From contig JACJWG010000020.1 in assembly GCA_020637235.1 (NCBI GenBank), positions 4,987 through 68,986 of the forward strand: a stretch of DNA of 64,000 nt, written 5' to 3'. This stretch comes from Acidimicrobiaceae bacterium (GTDB lineage Bacteria > Actinomycetota > Acidimicrobiia > Acidimicrobiales > Ilumatobacteraceae). A model generated the notes under the pieces. That model ran no database searches and was not told the origin of the DNA. It worked only from the letters and a program-made list of their open reading frames with translations. Positions 57,002-64,000 of the stretch are shown here, piece by piece (the first letter of the stretch is position 1; every line of letters starts with the position of its first letter). Made by a program: the position numbers and the translations under genes.

Positions 57002-57784
57002 GTGAGGCAGCGCCTGCACGACCTCGAGCTCGGGGTCGAGGTCGACGAGCCGCTGCGTCGGTTCAAGCTCGCCGTGGTGCGCGGGACACCGCCACGGGTG
57101 CATCCCGTCGGCCGCTACCGCCGCCGGTCGTACGAACACCTCGATCCGCGCCGTGCGGTCTGCCACCGGCACGGGCACCGCGCGCCTGCAGTCGACTGCA
57201 CGTGTGGTTTCCACGCGGTCTCGACGATCGACGGCCTCGAGCGGGTCACCACCGTCCTGGCCGACTCCGTGATCCTCGACGTCGAGCTCGGCGGCACGGT
57301 GATCGAGCACGAACGAGGGGTTCGTGCCGAGGAGCAGGCGGTGCTGGGCGTGGGATTCCCCGACAGGTGCTCGTGGTGCTCGGCAGCAGCGAGCCTCGTC
57401 GTGCCCGGACGGTTGTGGCGTTCGGCGTGTGTCGGCTGTTCGGCGCACCTCGCGCGACGCGCGCTCACGCGCGCCGAGGCGACGGCGGAACTGGGAGTCG
57501 ACGTGTCGTTCGTGCGAGCACCCGCCGAGCCCCGCCGGCTCCGCTCGTGGGGCATCGCCCGTGCGGTGGGCATGACGCTGCTCTCGATCGTCGTGTCGGT
57601 GCTCGCACTGCGGTCGTCCGCCGCCGCGACGACGGTCGCGATCTCGGCGGTCGCACTGGCGACATCGGCTGCGATCACCGTGGCGGCTGCGCGGTCACGC
57701 TCGGCCCGGCCTCACGGGGATTGGTTCGTGGCCCAGTGTGCGTGCGTCACGCTCGCCTCACTCGCGCTCCGCTTCGTCGGCTGA
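57002..57784 (+). CDS. Hypothetical membrane protein with Cys-pair (zinc-ribbon-like) motifs
   Basis: This 260-residue protein starts at GTG 57002. The first half is soluble, with two Cys clusters: VDCTCGFHA (about residue 66) and CSWC...CVGC (about 115-140), spaced like a zinc ribbon. Two membrane helices follow at about 190-212 (AVGMTLLSIVVSVLALRSS) and 215-235, and a possible third at the end. No family is recognised. It is divergent from the PepSY gene (281-bp gap with GTCGAC repeats and otherwise no visible feature) and overlaps the convergent DJ-1 gene by 27 bp. Confidence 0.65.
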   Translation: MRQRLHDLELGVEVDEPLRRFKLAVVRGTPPRVHPVGRYRRRSYEHLDPRRAVCHRHGHRAPAVDCTCGFHAVSTIDGLERVTTVLADSVILDVELGGTVIEHERGVRAEEQAVLGVGFPDRCSWCSAAASLVVPGRLWRSACVGCSAHLARRALTRAEATAELGVDVSFVRAPAEPRRLRSWGIARAVGMTLLSIVVSVLALRSSAAATTVAISAVALATSAAITVAAARSRSARPHGDWFVAQCACVTLASLALRFVG

Positions 57785-58447
57785 CGCCGTCGGTGTCGGG
57801 GATGGGGACGGGGCGCCGAGCATGTCGTCGTACATGCCCTTCAACCAGGCGTACACCTCGGGTGGTGCGCTGCGGGGATGACCGCTCGAGAACGGCGGCG
57901 CCGGGTCGTACTCCATGTCGAGTTGCGCAGCCTGCGCGAACGGCTCGCCGGCGATCAGCGCGGCGAGCACCAGCGACATGTCGATGCCGGCCGACACGCC
58001 GGCCGCGGTGACCACCTTGCCGGCGCGCACGACGCGTTCGTCGGTGGGGATCGCTCCGTAGTCGGCGAGTTCCGCGTGGCTGTACCAGTGTGTGGTCGCC
58101 GGGAGGCCCTGCAGCACCCCCGCAGCGCCGAGCATCAGGGCCCCGGTGCACACCGAGGTCGTCCACGTGGTGCCCGGGTGCACGCCGCGGATCCACTCGA
58201 CGAGCGCGCCGCCGTCCCTCGCGATCGTGATCGCCGACACGCCGCCGGGCACGACCAGCAGATCGGGCTGACCGATCTCGTCGATGCCCACCGGCGCGAT
58301 CATCGTGAAGCTCCCGCCGTTCGACACCGGGCCCGGGCGCTCGGCCACGAACGTGAAGTCCCACCCGGGCAACGACGCGAGCGCGTGATACGGCCCGATC
58401 GCGTCGAGGGCGGTGAAGCCGGGGAACAACAACATGGCGGTCTTCAT
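57758..58447 (-). CDS. DJ-1/PfpI-family protein (isonitrile-hydratase-like)
   Basis: This 229-residue protein starts at ATG 58447 (MKTAMLLFPGFTALDAIGPY). The nucleophile elbow is TTSVCTGALMLGAAGVL (Cys about residue 98), followed by GLPATTHWYS with the His partner, and GVSAGIDMSLVLAALIAG. The acidic residue near the N-terminus (D in LDAIGPY) is as in the isonitrile hydratase InhA group. It is the last gene of the haem/siderophore importer operon, coupled by ATGA (58444-58447). Its job there is unclear, perhaps ligand release or stress protection. A Pro/Thr-rich tail ends it. Confidence 0.85.
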   Translation of the reverse strand: MKTAMLLFPGFTALDAIGPYHALASLPGWDFTFVAERPGPVSNGGSFTMIAPVGIDEIGQPDLLVVPGGVSAITIARDGGALVEWIRGVHPGTTWTTSVCTGALMLGAAGVLQGLPATTHWYSHAELADYGAIPTDERVVRAGKVVTAAGVSAGIDMSLVLAALIAGEPFAQAAQLDMEYDPAPPFSSGHPRSAPPEVYAWLKGMYDDMLGAPSPSPTPTASADEAERE

Positions 58448-59259
58448 CGGGCGGGCTCCTGTCGGTCGAGTGGTGAATCGTGGTCGGTCGGTTCGAGCGG
58501 GGCGACGGCGATGTGCAACCGGCCGGTCAGCGGATGCGGACCGAGATGGGCTCGTACACCGAACACGTCGCGCAGGTGCTCGACGGTGAGCACCTCGGCC
58601 GGTGGGCCGCTCACCACGATCCGGCCCTCGCGCAACATGCTGATCTCGTCGCAGAGCGACGCAGCCTGGTCGAGGTCGTGGAGCGCGGCGACGGTGGTGA
58701 GCCCCAGACCGCGCACCATCTCGAGCAGTTCGAGCTGGGCGCGGATGTCGAGGTGGTTGGTCGGCTCGTCGAGCACCAGGATCGGCGCCTCCTGGGTGAG
58801 GGCTCGTGCGAGCATCACCCGTTGCCGCTCACCGCCCGACAGCGTGGTGACGATCCGTTCGGCGGCCCACGCCATGCCGACCGTCTCGAGCGACCGGTCG
58901 GCGATCTCGCCGTCGCGACGGTCGTCACGCTCGAACATCCGCTTGTGCGGCGCCCGCCCCATCAGCACCACGTCGCGCACCGAGTGGTCGAGGTCGAGCG
59001 GATGGTCCTGGGTGACGACGGCGCGCCGGCGGGCGGCTTCTCGTGCGTCGAGACCCTGCCACAGGTCGTCGTCGCCGAGGAACACCGCGCCCGTCGACGG
59101 TCGCAGCGCCCGGTACACGCACCGCAGCATCGTGCTCTTGCCCGAACCGTTCGGGCCGACGAGACCGTGGAAGGTGCCGGGTCGCAGCTCGATCGTCACG
59201 TCGTCGACGATCGAGCGGTCGTCGATCACCACCCCGAGGTGCGTGACGGCGAGCTTCAT
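58444..59259 (-). CDS. Iron/haem-type ABC importer ATP-binding protein
   Basis: This 271-residue FecE-type ATPase starts at ATG 59259 (MKLAVTHLGVVIDDRS), overlapping the permease by ATGA. Walker A is GPNGSGKST (about residues 36-44), the Q-loop is AVVTQDHPLDLDHSV, the signature is LSGGERQRVMLARAL, Walker B is LVLDEPTNHLD and the switch His is in ALHDLDQAA. All are canonical. The C-terminal segment (VRAHLGPHPLTGRLHIAV) is usual in this family. It energises import through the neighbouring FecCD permease. Confidence 0.91.
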   Translation of the reverse strand: MKLAVTHLGVVIDDRSIVDDVTIELRPGTFHGLVGPNGSGKSTMLRCVYRALRPSTGAVFLGDDDLWQGLDAREAARRRAVVTQDHPLDLDHSVRDVVLMGRAPHKRMFERDDRRDGEIADRSLETVGMAWAAERIVTTLSGGERQRVMLARALTQEAPILVLDEPTNHLDIRAQLELLEMVRGLGLTTVAALHDLDQAASLCDEISMLREGRIVVSGPPAEVLTVEHLRDVFGVRAHLGPHPLTGRLHIAVAPLEPTDHDSPLDRQEPAR

Positions 59260-60314
59260 GCCGCGTTCCTCCCGGATCGCCGGAGGAGGACGAGGAAGAA
59301 CGGTGCGCCGAATCCAGCCGTGAAGATGCCGACGGGGAGCTCGTTGGGACGATCCGCGATCCGACTGGCGAGGTCGACGAGCACCATGAACCACGCCCCG
59401 CCGAGCACCGCCACCGGCAGCATCCGCCGGTGGCCCGGACCCACCACGAACCGGGCCGCATGGGGCACCATCAACCCGACGAACCCGATGCCACCCGACA
59501 CGGCGACCGCGGTCGCCGTCAGGAGCGACGACACGACGAGCAGCTCGATGCGGAAGCCGTTGACGGCGACGCCGAGCGCGCTGGCGGCGTCGTCGCCGGC
59601 GCTCATCACGTCGAGGGCGCGCGAGCGGCCGAGCAACCACACCATCGCAGCGACCATCACCACGGTGGGAATGCCGAGGTCGTCCCACCGGGCGTTGGCG
59701 AGCGAGCCGAGGATCCAGAACATGATCCCGCGTAGTTCGAGCGGGTTGGTGTAGAGCTGCAAGAAGCTGGTGCCGGCGGTGGCGAGGTAACTGATCGCGA
59801 CACCCGCCAGCACCAGGCGCGTGGGTCCGACCTGTCCACGACGCTGCGCCAGCACGAACACGAGCAACAACGTGAGCAGCGCGCTCACGAACGCCGCGCC
59901 GCTGATCCCGAGACCGGCGATCGCGGTCCAGCCGGCGATCGATGCGAGCACCGCACCGAACGCCGCACCGGACGACACGCCGAGCACGTAGGGGTCGGCG
60001 AGCGGGTTGCGGGCCAGCACCTGCAGGCAGGCCCCGGCCAGGCTGAGTGCGCCGCCGACGACGGCGGCGAGCAGCACCCGCGGGGTGCGGAACTGCCAGA
60101 TGATCTGGTCCTGCACCGGCGTCGGGGTGGTGTCGCTCCACCCGAGGTGCGAGCCGACCACGCCCCACACCTCGCCGATCGGCAGCGTGACCGTCCCCCA
60201 CGAGATGCCGAGGATCAGGCTGAGGCCCAGCACGACGACGAGGGCCCCCTCGAGCGCGACGATGCCCCCACCCGAGACCAGGTGGGGGCGTCGGCGCAGG
60301 GGGTGGTCAGCCAA
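59256..60314 (-). CDS. Iron/haem-type ABC importer permease (FecCD family)
   Basis: This is a membrane protein of about 352 residues. The best start is TTG 60314, which overlaps the binding-protein stop by 8 bp; no ATG or GTG lies near. It has about nine hydrophobic helices with the FecCD marks FRTPRVLLAAVVGGALSLAGACLQVLARNPLADPYVLGVSSGAAFGA pattern, LGSLANARWDD and the cytoplasmic loop GGIGFVGLMVPHAARFVVGPGHRRMLP. It forms the homodimeric channel for a haem, siderophore or cobalamin ligand. Confidence 0.9.
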   Translation of the reverse strand: MADHPLRRRPHLVSGGGIVALEGALVVVLGLSLILGISWGTVTLPIGEVWGVVGSHLGWSDTTPTPVQDQIIWQFRTPRVLLAAVVGGALSLAGACLQVLARNPLADPYVLGVSSGAAFGAVLASIAGWTAIAGLGISGAAFVSALLTLLLVFVLAQRRGQVGPTRLVLAGVAISYLATAGTSFLQLYTNPLELRGIMFWILGSLANARWDDLGIPTVVMVAAMVWLLGRSRALDVMSAGDDAASALGVAVNGFRIELLVVSSLLTATAVAVSGGIGFVGLMVPHAARFVVGPGHRRMLPVAVLGGAWFMVLVDLASRIADRPNELPVGIFTAGFGAPFFLVLLRRSGRNAA

Positions 60315-61488
60315 GTGCGGCGATCGCGTCGGCGAGCTTCTGGATGCCGACCGAGTTGTACGGACCCAGGTAGAACGACTCGGCGATCGAGATCCACGCG
60401 TTGTTCTTCGCTGCCTCCCACTGCGGGAACTGGGCGAAGATGTCCTTCGCGTACAGTTCGGCGTCCTCGCCGGGCAGGAAGACACCGACGGCGAGCACGT
60501 CGACGTCCGCCGCGGCGAGCTGCTCGGCGGTGATCAGTGCGGAGTCGTTGAACGACGGCAGGCCGTCGAAGGAGTTCACACCACCGGCGGCCTCGATCAC
60601 GCTGTCGGTGAACGGCCCGGCGAACACCTGCGGGATGCCGGCGGCGTTCATCATCGACATCCCCGGGTAGGCCAGCAGCACGCTCGCCGGTTCGCCGGTC
60701 GGCTGCTCGACGGCGTCGATGGTGGCCTGTGCCTCGGCGATGAACGCCTCGGCCCGCTCCTGCACGTCGAAGATCACCCCGAGCTCGCGCACCATCTCGA
60801 ACGACTCCAGGTACGTCTGCGCGTCGGAGCGCTCCTGGTCCTCGGGGCGGGGCGCCTCGTTGCCGTAGGCGCAGTTCACCGGGGTGACCCAGCTCTGGAT
60901 GCCGACGCCGGCCAGTTCGTCGCGGGTGACCGACCCCATCATCTCGCTGAAGCCACCTGCCCAGGTGCTGATCACCAGGTCGGGCTCGAGCGCCAAGGTC
61001 TGTTCCTTCGGCACCTCGAAGTTCTCGTTCAGCGTGAGGCCGCCGGTGGGAAGGGCGGCGATCTGCTCGACCATGCCGTCGATGTCGGACTGCCCGTAGG
61101 TCTGGCTGTTGGCGAGGATGGCGTCCTCGATGCCGAGCGCGATGAAGGTCTCGACCTCCGCGACGGAGGTGCCGTTCAGGATGAGCACCTGCTCGGGCGG
61201 CGCGTCGAAGGTGAGTTCGTACCCGCAGTTGTCGATGGTCAGTGGGTACTCGGTCGCCATCGACATCGCCTCGGTGGTCGCCGGAGCGTCGGCCGCCGTG
61301 GTGTCGGTGGCTGCCGAGTCGGTGGTGTCGGGCGACTCGGCAGCCGTGGTCGCGGGGGCGGCGGTGGTGGCCGCGTCCGCCGCGGTGGTGGCCGCCGCAG
61401 CGGTGGTCGTGGTGGCGTCGTCGTCGTCGCCGCATCCGGCGATCAGGACGGCGACCAGGGTGATGGGGACCAGGACACGGCGTTGCAC
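60307..61488 (-). CDS. Iron/haem-type ABC importer substrate-binding lipoprotein (FecB/TroA fold)
   Basis: This 393-residue lipoprotein starts at GTG 61488 (QRRVLVPITLVAVLIAGC; lipobox LIAGC, Cys about 19). A Thr/Ala-rich linker of about 60 residues follows, then the type III binding fold: DNCGYELTFDAPPEQVLILNG, the DLVISTWAGGFS strand and C-terminal NAWISIAESFYLGPY. It heads the operon of importer genes. The ligand is probably a ferric chelate or haem; conserved haem Tyr/His cannot be assigned. Confidence 0.88.
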   Translation of the reverse strand: MQRRVLVPITLVAVLIAGCGDDDDATTTTAAAATTAADAATTAAPATTAAESPDTTDSAATDTTAADAPATTEAMSMATEYPLTIDNCGYELTFDAPPEQVLILNGTSVAEVETFIALGIEDAILANSQTYGQSDIDGMVEQIAALPTGGLTLNENFEVPKEQTLALEPDLVISTWAGGFSEMMGSVTRDELAGVGIQSWVTPVNCAYGNEAPRPEDQERSDAQTYLESFEMVRELGVIFDVQERAEAFIAEAQATIDAVEQPTGEPASVLLAYPGMSMMNAAGIPQVFAGPFTDSVIEAAGGVNSFDGLPSFNDSALITAEQLAAADVDVLAVGVFLPGEDAELYAKDIFAQFPQWEAAKNNAWISIAESFYLGPYNSVGIQKLADAIAALG

Positions 61489-61567
61489 GAACCGTGAGGT
61501 CGCCGCTCGACCCGGTCTGGTTCCCGGAGGCGTGACGACGAGCGGCCGACTCGGCGACGAAGGTCGC

Positions 61568-62530
61568 TCAGGCGTCGCGGGCGTCGCAGGCGTCGCGGGC
61601 GTCGCGGGCGTCGCAGGCGTCGCGGGCGTCGCGGGCGTCGAGATGGTCGAGCAGCGCGTTGCTCGATGGTGGGCGCACCTTCCGGAAGAACCACTGGCTG
61701 CTCGCCTCGAGTTCGGCCTGATCGGCGATCGTGTACCACTTGTCGAGCGAGCGATGGATGTGGTGGAAGTTCGACATGTCGGCGACGTCGGGGCCCGGGC
61801 AGGGTTCGGCCCCGCCGGCCGCGTTCTGCGTGGCGAACGGGCCGCTGGCGACGAGCGAGTGGAGGTACATCTCGTCGGGGCAGAACGTGTGGGCGAAGAA
61901 CCGATCGACGTCGGGGGTGGCCCGAGCGAGGAGGTCGGCGACGCAGTCGGCGGTGAGCGCCGACCACGGCGACCCACGGCTGAGCACGATGCCGTCGGGT
62001 ACGACCGGCGGCGGCCACAACCGGCTGGCGTGTGACATCGATCGGTGCACGACCTCGTTCACCTTGGCGGGTAGCGAGTGCCTCGGCGCCCGAGGGAACA
62101 CCTTCACGTCGCGATAGTGACGTCGCTCGACGAAGCTCCGGTGACGGGGCGTGCCGTCTGCGACCGCGAACCAGCGGAGGTGCTGGCGATGCGGCGAACG
62201 GCGGAGGAACCCGGCGAACGCCGCCACGGACGAGAGTGGGTAGTCCGATCCCGAGAGCAGGACCACGTGGTCGTCGGGTTCGGTGATCGGCAGCGCCCAG
62301 CCGTAGAGCGCCTTGATCGCGAGGATGGCCACGAAGCCGGCCCAGTTCACCTGGCATCGACGGTCGTCGGGCAGGAACGACACGTGGTCGAGCGATCGGG
62401 CCGCATCGACGAAGGGCGTGATGTCGGTGCGAGCGTTGACGTGCACCCCGACCGGATGTGGTGCGAGACGCGCGGCGAGCCGGGCCACCTGTGTCGGATG
62501 CTCATGCGCCAGGACCACGAACGTGGGCAC
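61568..62530 (-). CDS. Beta-1,6-N-acetylglucosaminyltransferase-like (GT14 branch enzyme)
   Basis: This 320-residue protein starts at GTG 62530 (PTFVVLAHEHPTQVARL). It has the Branch-family features: VGVHVNARTDITPFVD, VVLLSGSDYPL with the conserved S-D-x-P-L, and FFAHTFCPDEMYLHSLVA (catalytic acid region, about residue 215), ending with the WFFRKVR segment. It would transfer GlcNAc or a related sugar in cell-surface glycan synthesis. The last 20 residues are an Ala-Arg-Asp/Ala-Cys-Asp repeat from 9-bp DNA units. Two hydrophobic turns but no clear membrane anchor. Confidence 0.85.
   Translation of the reverse strand: MPTFVVLAHEHPTQVARLAARLAPHPVGVHVNARTDITPFVDAARSLDHVSFLPDDRRCQVNWAGFVAILAIKALYGWALPITEPDDHVVLLSGSDYPLSSVAAFAGFLRRSPHRQHLRWFAVADGTPRHRSFVERRHYRDVKVFPRAPRHSLPAKVNEVVHRSMSHASRLWPPPVVPDGIVLSRGSPWSALTADCVADLLARATPDVDRFFAHTFCPDEMYLHSLVASGPFATQNAAGGAEPCPGPDVADMSNFHHIHRSLDKWYTIADQAELEASSQWFFRKVRPPSSNALLDHLDARDARDACDARDARDACDARDA
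61569..61639. repeat. 9-bp in-frame repeats encoding the GT14 tail
   Basis: About eight units of GCGTCGCGG or GCGTCGCAG run to the stop of the GT14 gene. On the minus strand they encode alternating Ala-Arg-Asp and Ala-Cys-Asp triplets. The period keeps the frame, so the tail can lengthen or shorten without frameshift. Confidence 0.9.
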
Positions 62531-62644
62531 GTCGGAACGGTACGCACACGCAGTCTGACCAGGCAAGATGCAACCTCCAGATCGACACGGTGTCGCACGA
62601 GACGTCGGCAGCAGGGAGCGGACCGCCCGAGCCAGGGCGCTGGC

Positions 62645-62776
62645 TTCTGGGCGCCACTCCGGGCAGCCGACCTGCCGCGGTGAGGACTCACTGGCGCCCG
62701 GGAAACACGGGTCCGACGTCCTGGGTGCCAGTGATCTCGAATGCCCTGGGGTTTCGGCGGAGCGTGGCGCCCAGAA
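62645..62776. repeat. Structured intergenic element of four alternating inverted copies
   Basis: The 340-bp gap 62531-62870 has no gene. Outer arms TTCTGGGCGCCACTCCG (62645-62661) and the complementary 62758-62776 (with a 2-nt bulge) enclose an inner 13-bp hairpin, CACTGGCGCCCGG (62689-62701) with CTGGGTGCCAGTG (62721-62733), two G-U pairs. All four arms are versions of one motif, CACTGGCGCCCAG, in alternating orientation. A separate 9-bp hairpin (GTGCGTTCC/GGAACGCAC) is at 62812-62846. It may be a structured RNA, REP/BIME-type element or processing site. Confidence 0.75.
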
Positions 62777-62870
62777 CACCGTGCGGCCTCGCCGATGTTG
62801 TCGGACGTCGTGTGCGTTCCTGCTCGCTCAGCGACCTGGAACGCACCCGACGCCCACGCAGAAATCGTGG

Positions 62871-62943
62871 TGCCCCCTCTGGGACTCGAACCCAGAACCA
62901 ACGGATTAAAAGTCCGCTGCTCTAACCATTGAGCTAAAGGGGC
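62871..62943 (-). tRNA. tRNA-Lys (anticodon UUU)
   Basis: The minus strand folds as a 73-nt tRNA: acceptor GCCCCTT/AGGGGGC, D-arm AGCTCAATGGTTAGAGC, anticodon stem GCGGA/TCCGT with loop CTTTTAA (anticodon TTT), T-arm CTGGG-TTCGAGT-CCCAG. A is the discriminator; CCA is not encoded. It reads AAA, and AAG by wobble. Confidence 0.96.
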
Positions 62944-62997
62944 AGATGGCGACGCTGCAGCGTACCGGCCGACGGCGATGCGGGTATCGCCGTCGGC

Positions 62998-63480
62998 GTG
63001 ACGCACGATCACGTCCCCGACCCGCAACCGACCGTCGACCCCGACGAGGAGGCACGCGAGCGCTATCGAGAACTGCTCGAGGAATTGCGCACGATCATCC
63101 CCGGCGTGCAGGTGCTGTTCGGCTTCTTGCTGACCGTCCCGTTCAGCGCCCGGTTCGACCGACTCGACGACCTCGGCCGCGACCTCTACTCGGTGGTGCT
63201 CGCCGGCGTCGCGCTCGCGATCGTGGTGTTCCTCACACCGGCGGCGATCCACCGGTTCGGCGCCGACGGCGACCGGGTGCGTCGGCTGCGCATCGGTGTC
63301 CGCACCGCGGTCGCGGGGATGACCCTGCTCGCGACCTCGATGACGATCGCGGTGTTCGTCGTCGCGAGGTTCGTCTTCAGCACCCGCTTCGCCATCGTGG
63401 TGTCGGCGATCGTCGCCGTCGCCTTCGTCGTCTGCTGGGGCGTGCTCGCGTTCGGCCGTCGGGTGGCGCACGATCCATGA
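62998..63480 (+). CDS. DUF6328 membrane protein
   Basis: This 160-residue protein starts at GTG 62998. A charged N-terminus (DEEARERYRELLEELRTIIPGVQVLFGFLLTVPF) leads into four membrane helices (about residues 35-50, 67-85, 105-128, 130-152). The R-x-x-ELR-x-IIPGVQVLFGFLL segment and FSARFDRL are the DUF6328 signature. Function is unknown; such small four-helix proteins are common in actinobacteria. It lies 49 bp before the FAD/NAD-binding gene on the same strand. Confidence 0.8.
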   Translation: MTHDHVPDPQPTVDPDEEARERYRELLEELRTIIPGVQVLFGFLLTVPFSARFDRLDDLGRDLYSVVLAGVALAIVVFLTPAAIHRFGADGDRVRRLRIGVRTAVAGMTLLATSMTIAVFVVARFVFSTRFAIVVSAIVAVAFVVCWGVLAFGRRVAHDP

Positions 63481-63529
63481 CCTAAGGCCCTGTGTGGTGC
63501 GCCACCCCTCCCGGCACAGTGGCCGGCGG

Positions 63530-64000
63530 ATGTCTCGCATCGTCACCCGTGCAACCCTCAACCCGACCACGTTCCTGTGGGAGCTCGACGCGCCCGACGT
63601 CGCACGAGCAGCGCAGGCCGGACAGTTCGTGATGGTGCGTCTCCACGACGGCTCGGAGCGGATCCCCCTCACCATCGCCGATTTCGACCGCGACCGGGGC
63701 ACCGTCACGGTGGTCGTCCAAGCGCTCGGTCGATCGACGATCGAGATGCGCGACCGCTACCGCGAGGGCGACGACATCGCCGACTTCGTCGGCCCGCTCG
63801 GTGTGGCGCCCACCTTCGAGCGGCTCGGCCACGTCGTGCTGGTCGGCGGCGGCCTCGGGGTCGCGCCGGTGTACCCACAGCTGCGCGCCGCGGCCGACGC
63901 GGGCAATCGCACGACCGTGATCGTCGGCTTCCGCACGGCCGATCTCGTGTTCTGGCTCGACCGGCTCGAGGCCGTCGCCGATCGAGTGATCCTGTGCACC
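63530..64000 (+). CDS. NfnAB-type sulfide/dihydroorotate-dehydrogenase-like FAD/NAD-binding subunit (partial)
   Basis: The frame starts at ATG 63530 (MSRIVTRATLNPTTFLWEL) and is open to the window end, giving 157 visible residues of about 280-300. The FAD-binding barrel shows GQFVMVRLHDGSERIPLTIADF (the R-x-P-x-T-like flavin segment) and VVVQALGRST. The NAD(P)-binding half starts with VGPLG and VVLVGGGLGVAPVYPQLRAA, then GFRTADLVFWLDRL. It resembles the small subunit of NADH-dependent ferredoxin:NADP oxidoreductase (Nfn) and PyrK. A glutamate-synthase-like partner is expected just downstream, outside the window. Confidence 0.85.
   Translation, partial: MSRIVTRATLNPTTFLWELDAPDVARAAQAGQFVMVRLHDGSERIPLTIADFDRDRGTVTVVVQALGRSTIEMRDRYREGDDIADFVGPLGVAPTFERLGHVVLVGGGLGVAPVYPQLRAAADAGNRTTVIVGFRTADLVFWLDRLEAVADRVILCT

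Noticed and set aside
27858..62943. tRNA genes as attachment sites of integrated elements
   Set aside because: No integrase, direct repeat of the tRNA 3' end or foreign-looking gene block accompanies either tRNA.

Overview
The window is dense, roughly 70% GC DNA from a free-living actinobacterium. Pointers are a DUF3263/LytR_C pair, an F420-type luciferase-like oxidoreductase, the HemQ (ChdC) route to haem, a CsoR copper repressor, PAC2, DUF427, DUF6328 and SCO6745-family proteins, and a GroEL behind a CIRCE element. The gene style resembles Acidimicrobiia (Ilumatobacter-like); that placement is an inference. Almost all sequence is coding. I see no phage, insertion sequence, integrase or CRISPR array. 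Two tRNA genes are present: Thr(UGU) and Lys(UUU).

Layout. 1-8.3 kb: the end of a membrane protein, a HEAT-repeat protein, a complete branched-chain-type ABC importer operon (binding protein, two permeases, two ATPases, translationally coupled), a GNAT acetyltransferase, a SCO6745-family protein, and a thioredoxin-like protein whose frame is crossed by one in-frame TGA. 8.3-16 kb: PAC2, NUDIX and DUF427 proteins, an orphan solute-binding lipoprotein, fdhD-hemQ, a flavoprotein and an OmpR-type regulator. 16-23 kb: a hybrid histidine kinase, a divergent GAF histidine kinase, an Lrp-type regulator, and groEL with CIRCE. 23-31 kb: a MoaD/ThiS-like carrier, amidase, glycerate kinase, DUF3263/LytR_C, uridine kinase, tRNA-Thr, ispD-ispF-rlmB and a Crp-family regulator. 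31-43 kb: an ABC exporter, a betaine-type binding protein, an LLM oxidoreductase, an SsnA-like amidohydrolase, a serine hydrolase, a fused Fe-S/molybdopterin hydroxylase, a kinase and NarL regulator, and an N-carbamoyl-D-amino-acid-hydrolase-like enzyme. 43-48.4 kb: a large EccC/FtsK-like ATPase, a divergent HTH protein and a low-molecular-weight phosphatase. 48.5-57 kb: a csoR-copZ-small membrane protein-copA copper cluster, an enoyl-CoA hydratase, an SDR, and a PCuAC/PepSY pair. 57-64 kb: a haem/siderophore-type ABC importer coupled to a DJ-1 protein, a GT14 glycosyltransferase, tRNA-Lys, and the start of an NfnAB-type FAD/NAD-binding subunit.

Main discoveries. (1) The gene at 7218-8303 is best read as a selenoprotein. 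TGA at codon 117 lies in a U-G-C-R redox motif, and a 7-bp hairpin with a 5-nt loop sits 20 nt downstream, matching the bacterial SECIS layout. (2) The fused molybdenum hydroxylase (36916-39531) resembles the selenium-dependent xanthine dehydrogenase/XdhD family and lies near an SsnA-like amidohydrolase, a second, independent pointer to selenium use. (3) A shared 15-bp palindrome, TTGACnTTTTGTCAA, sits at the starts of the hydroxylase and the LLM oxidoreductase genes. (4) Several genes end inside 10-11-bp tandem arrays that carry TGA in all three frames, three of them sharing the core GGTCTGA. The glycerate kinase stop codon is the 3-nt loop of a perfect 23-bp inverted repeat. (5) The intergenic stretch 62645-62776 is built from four alternating copies of a 12-13-bp motif.
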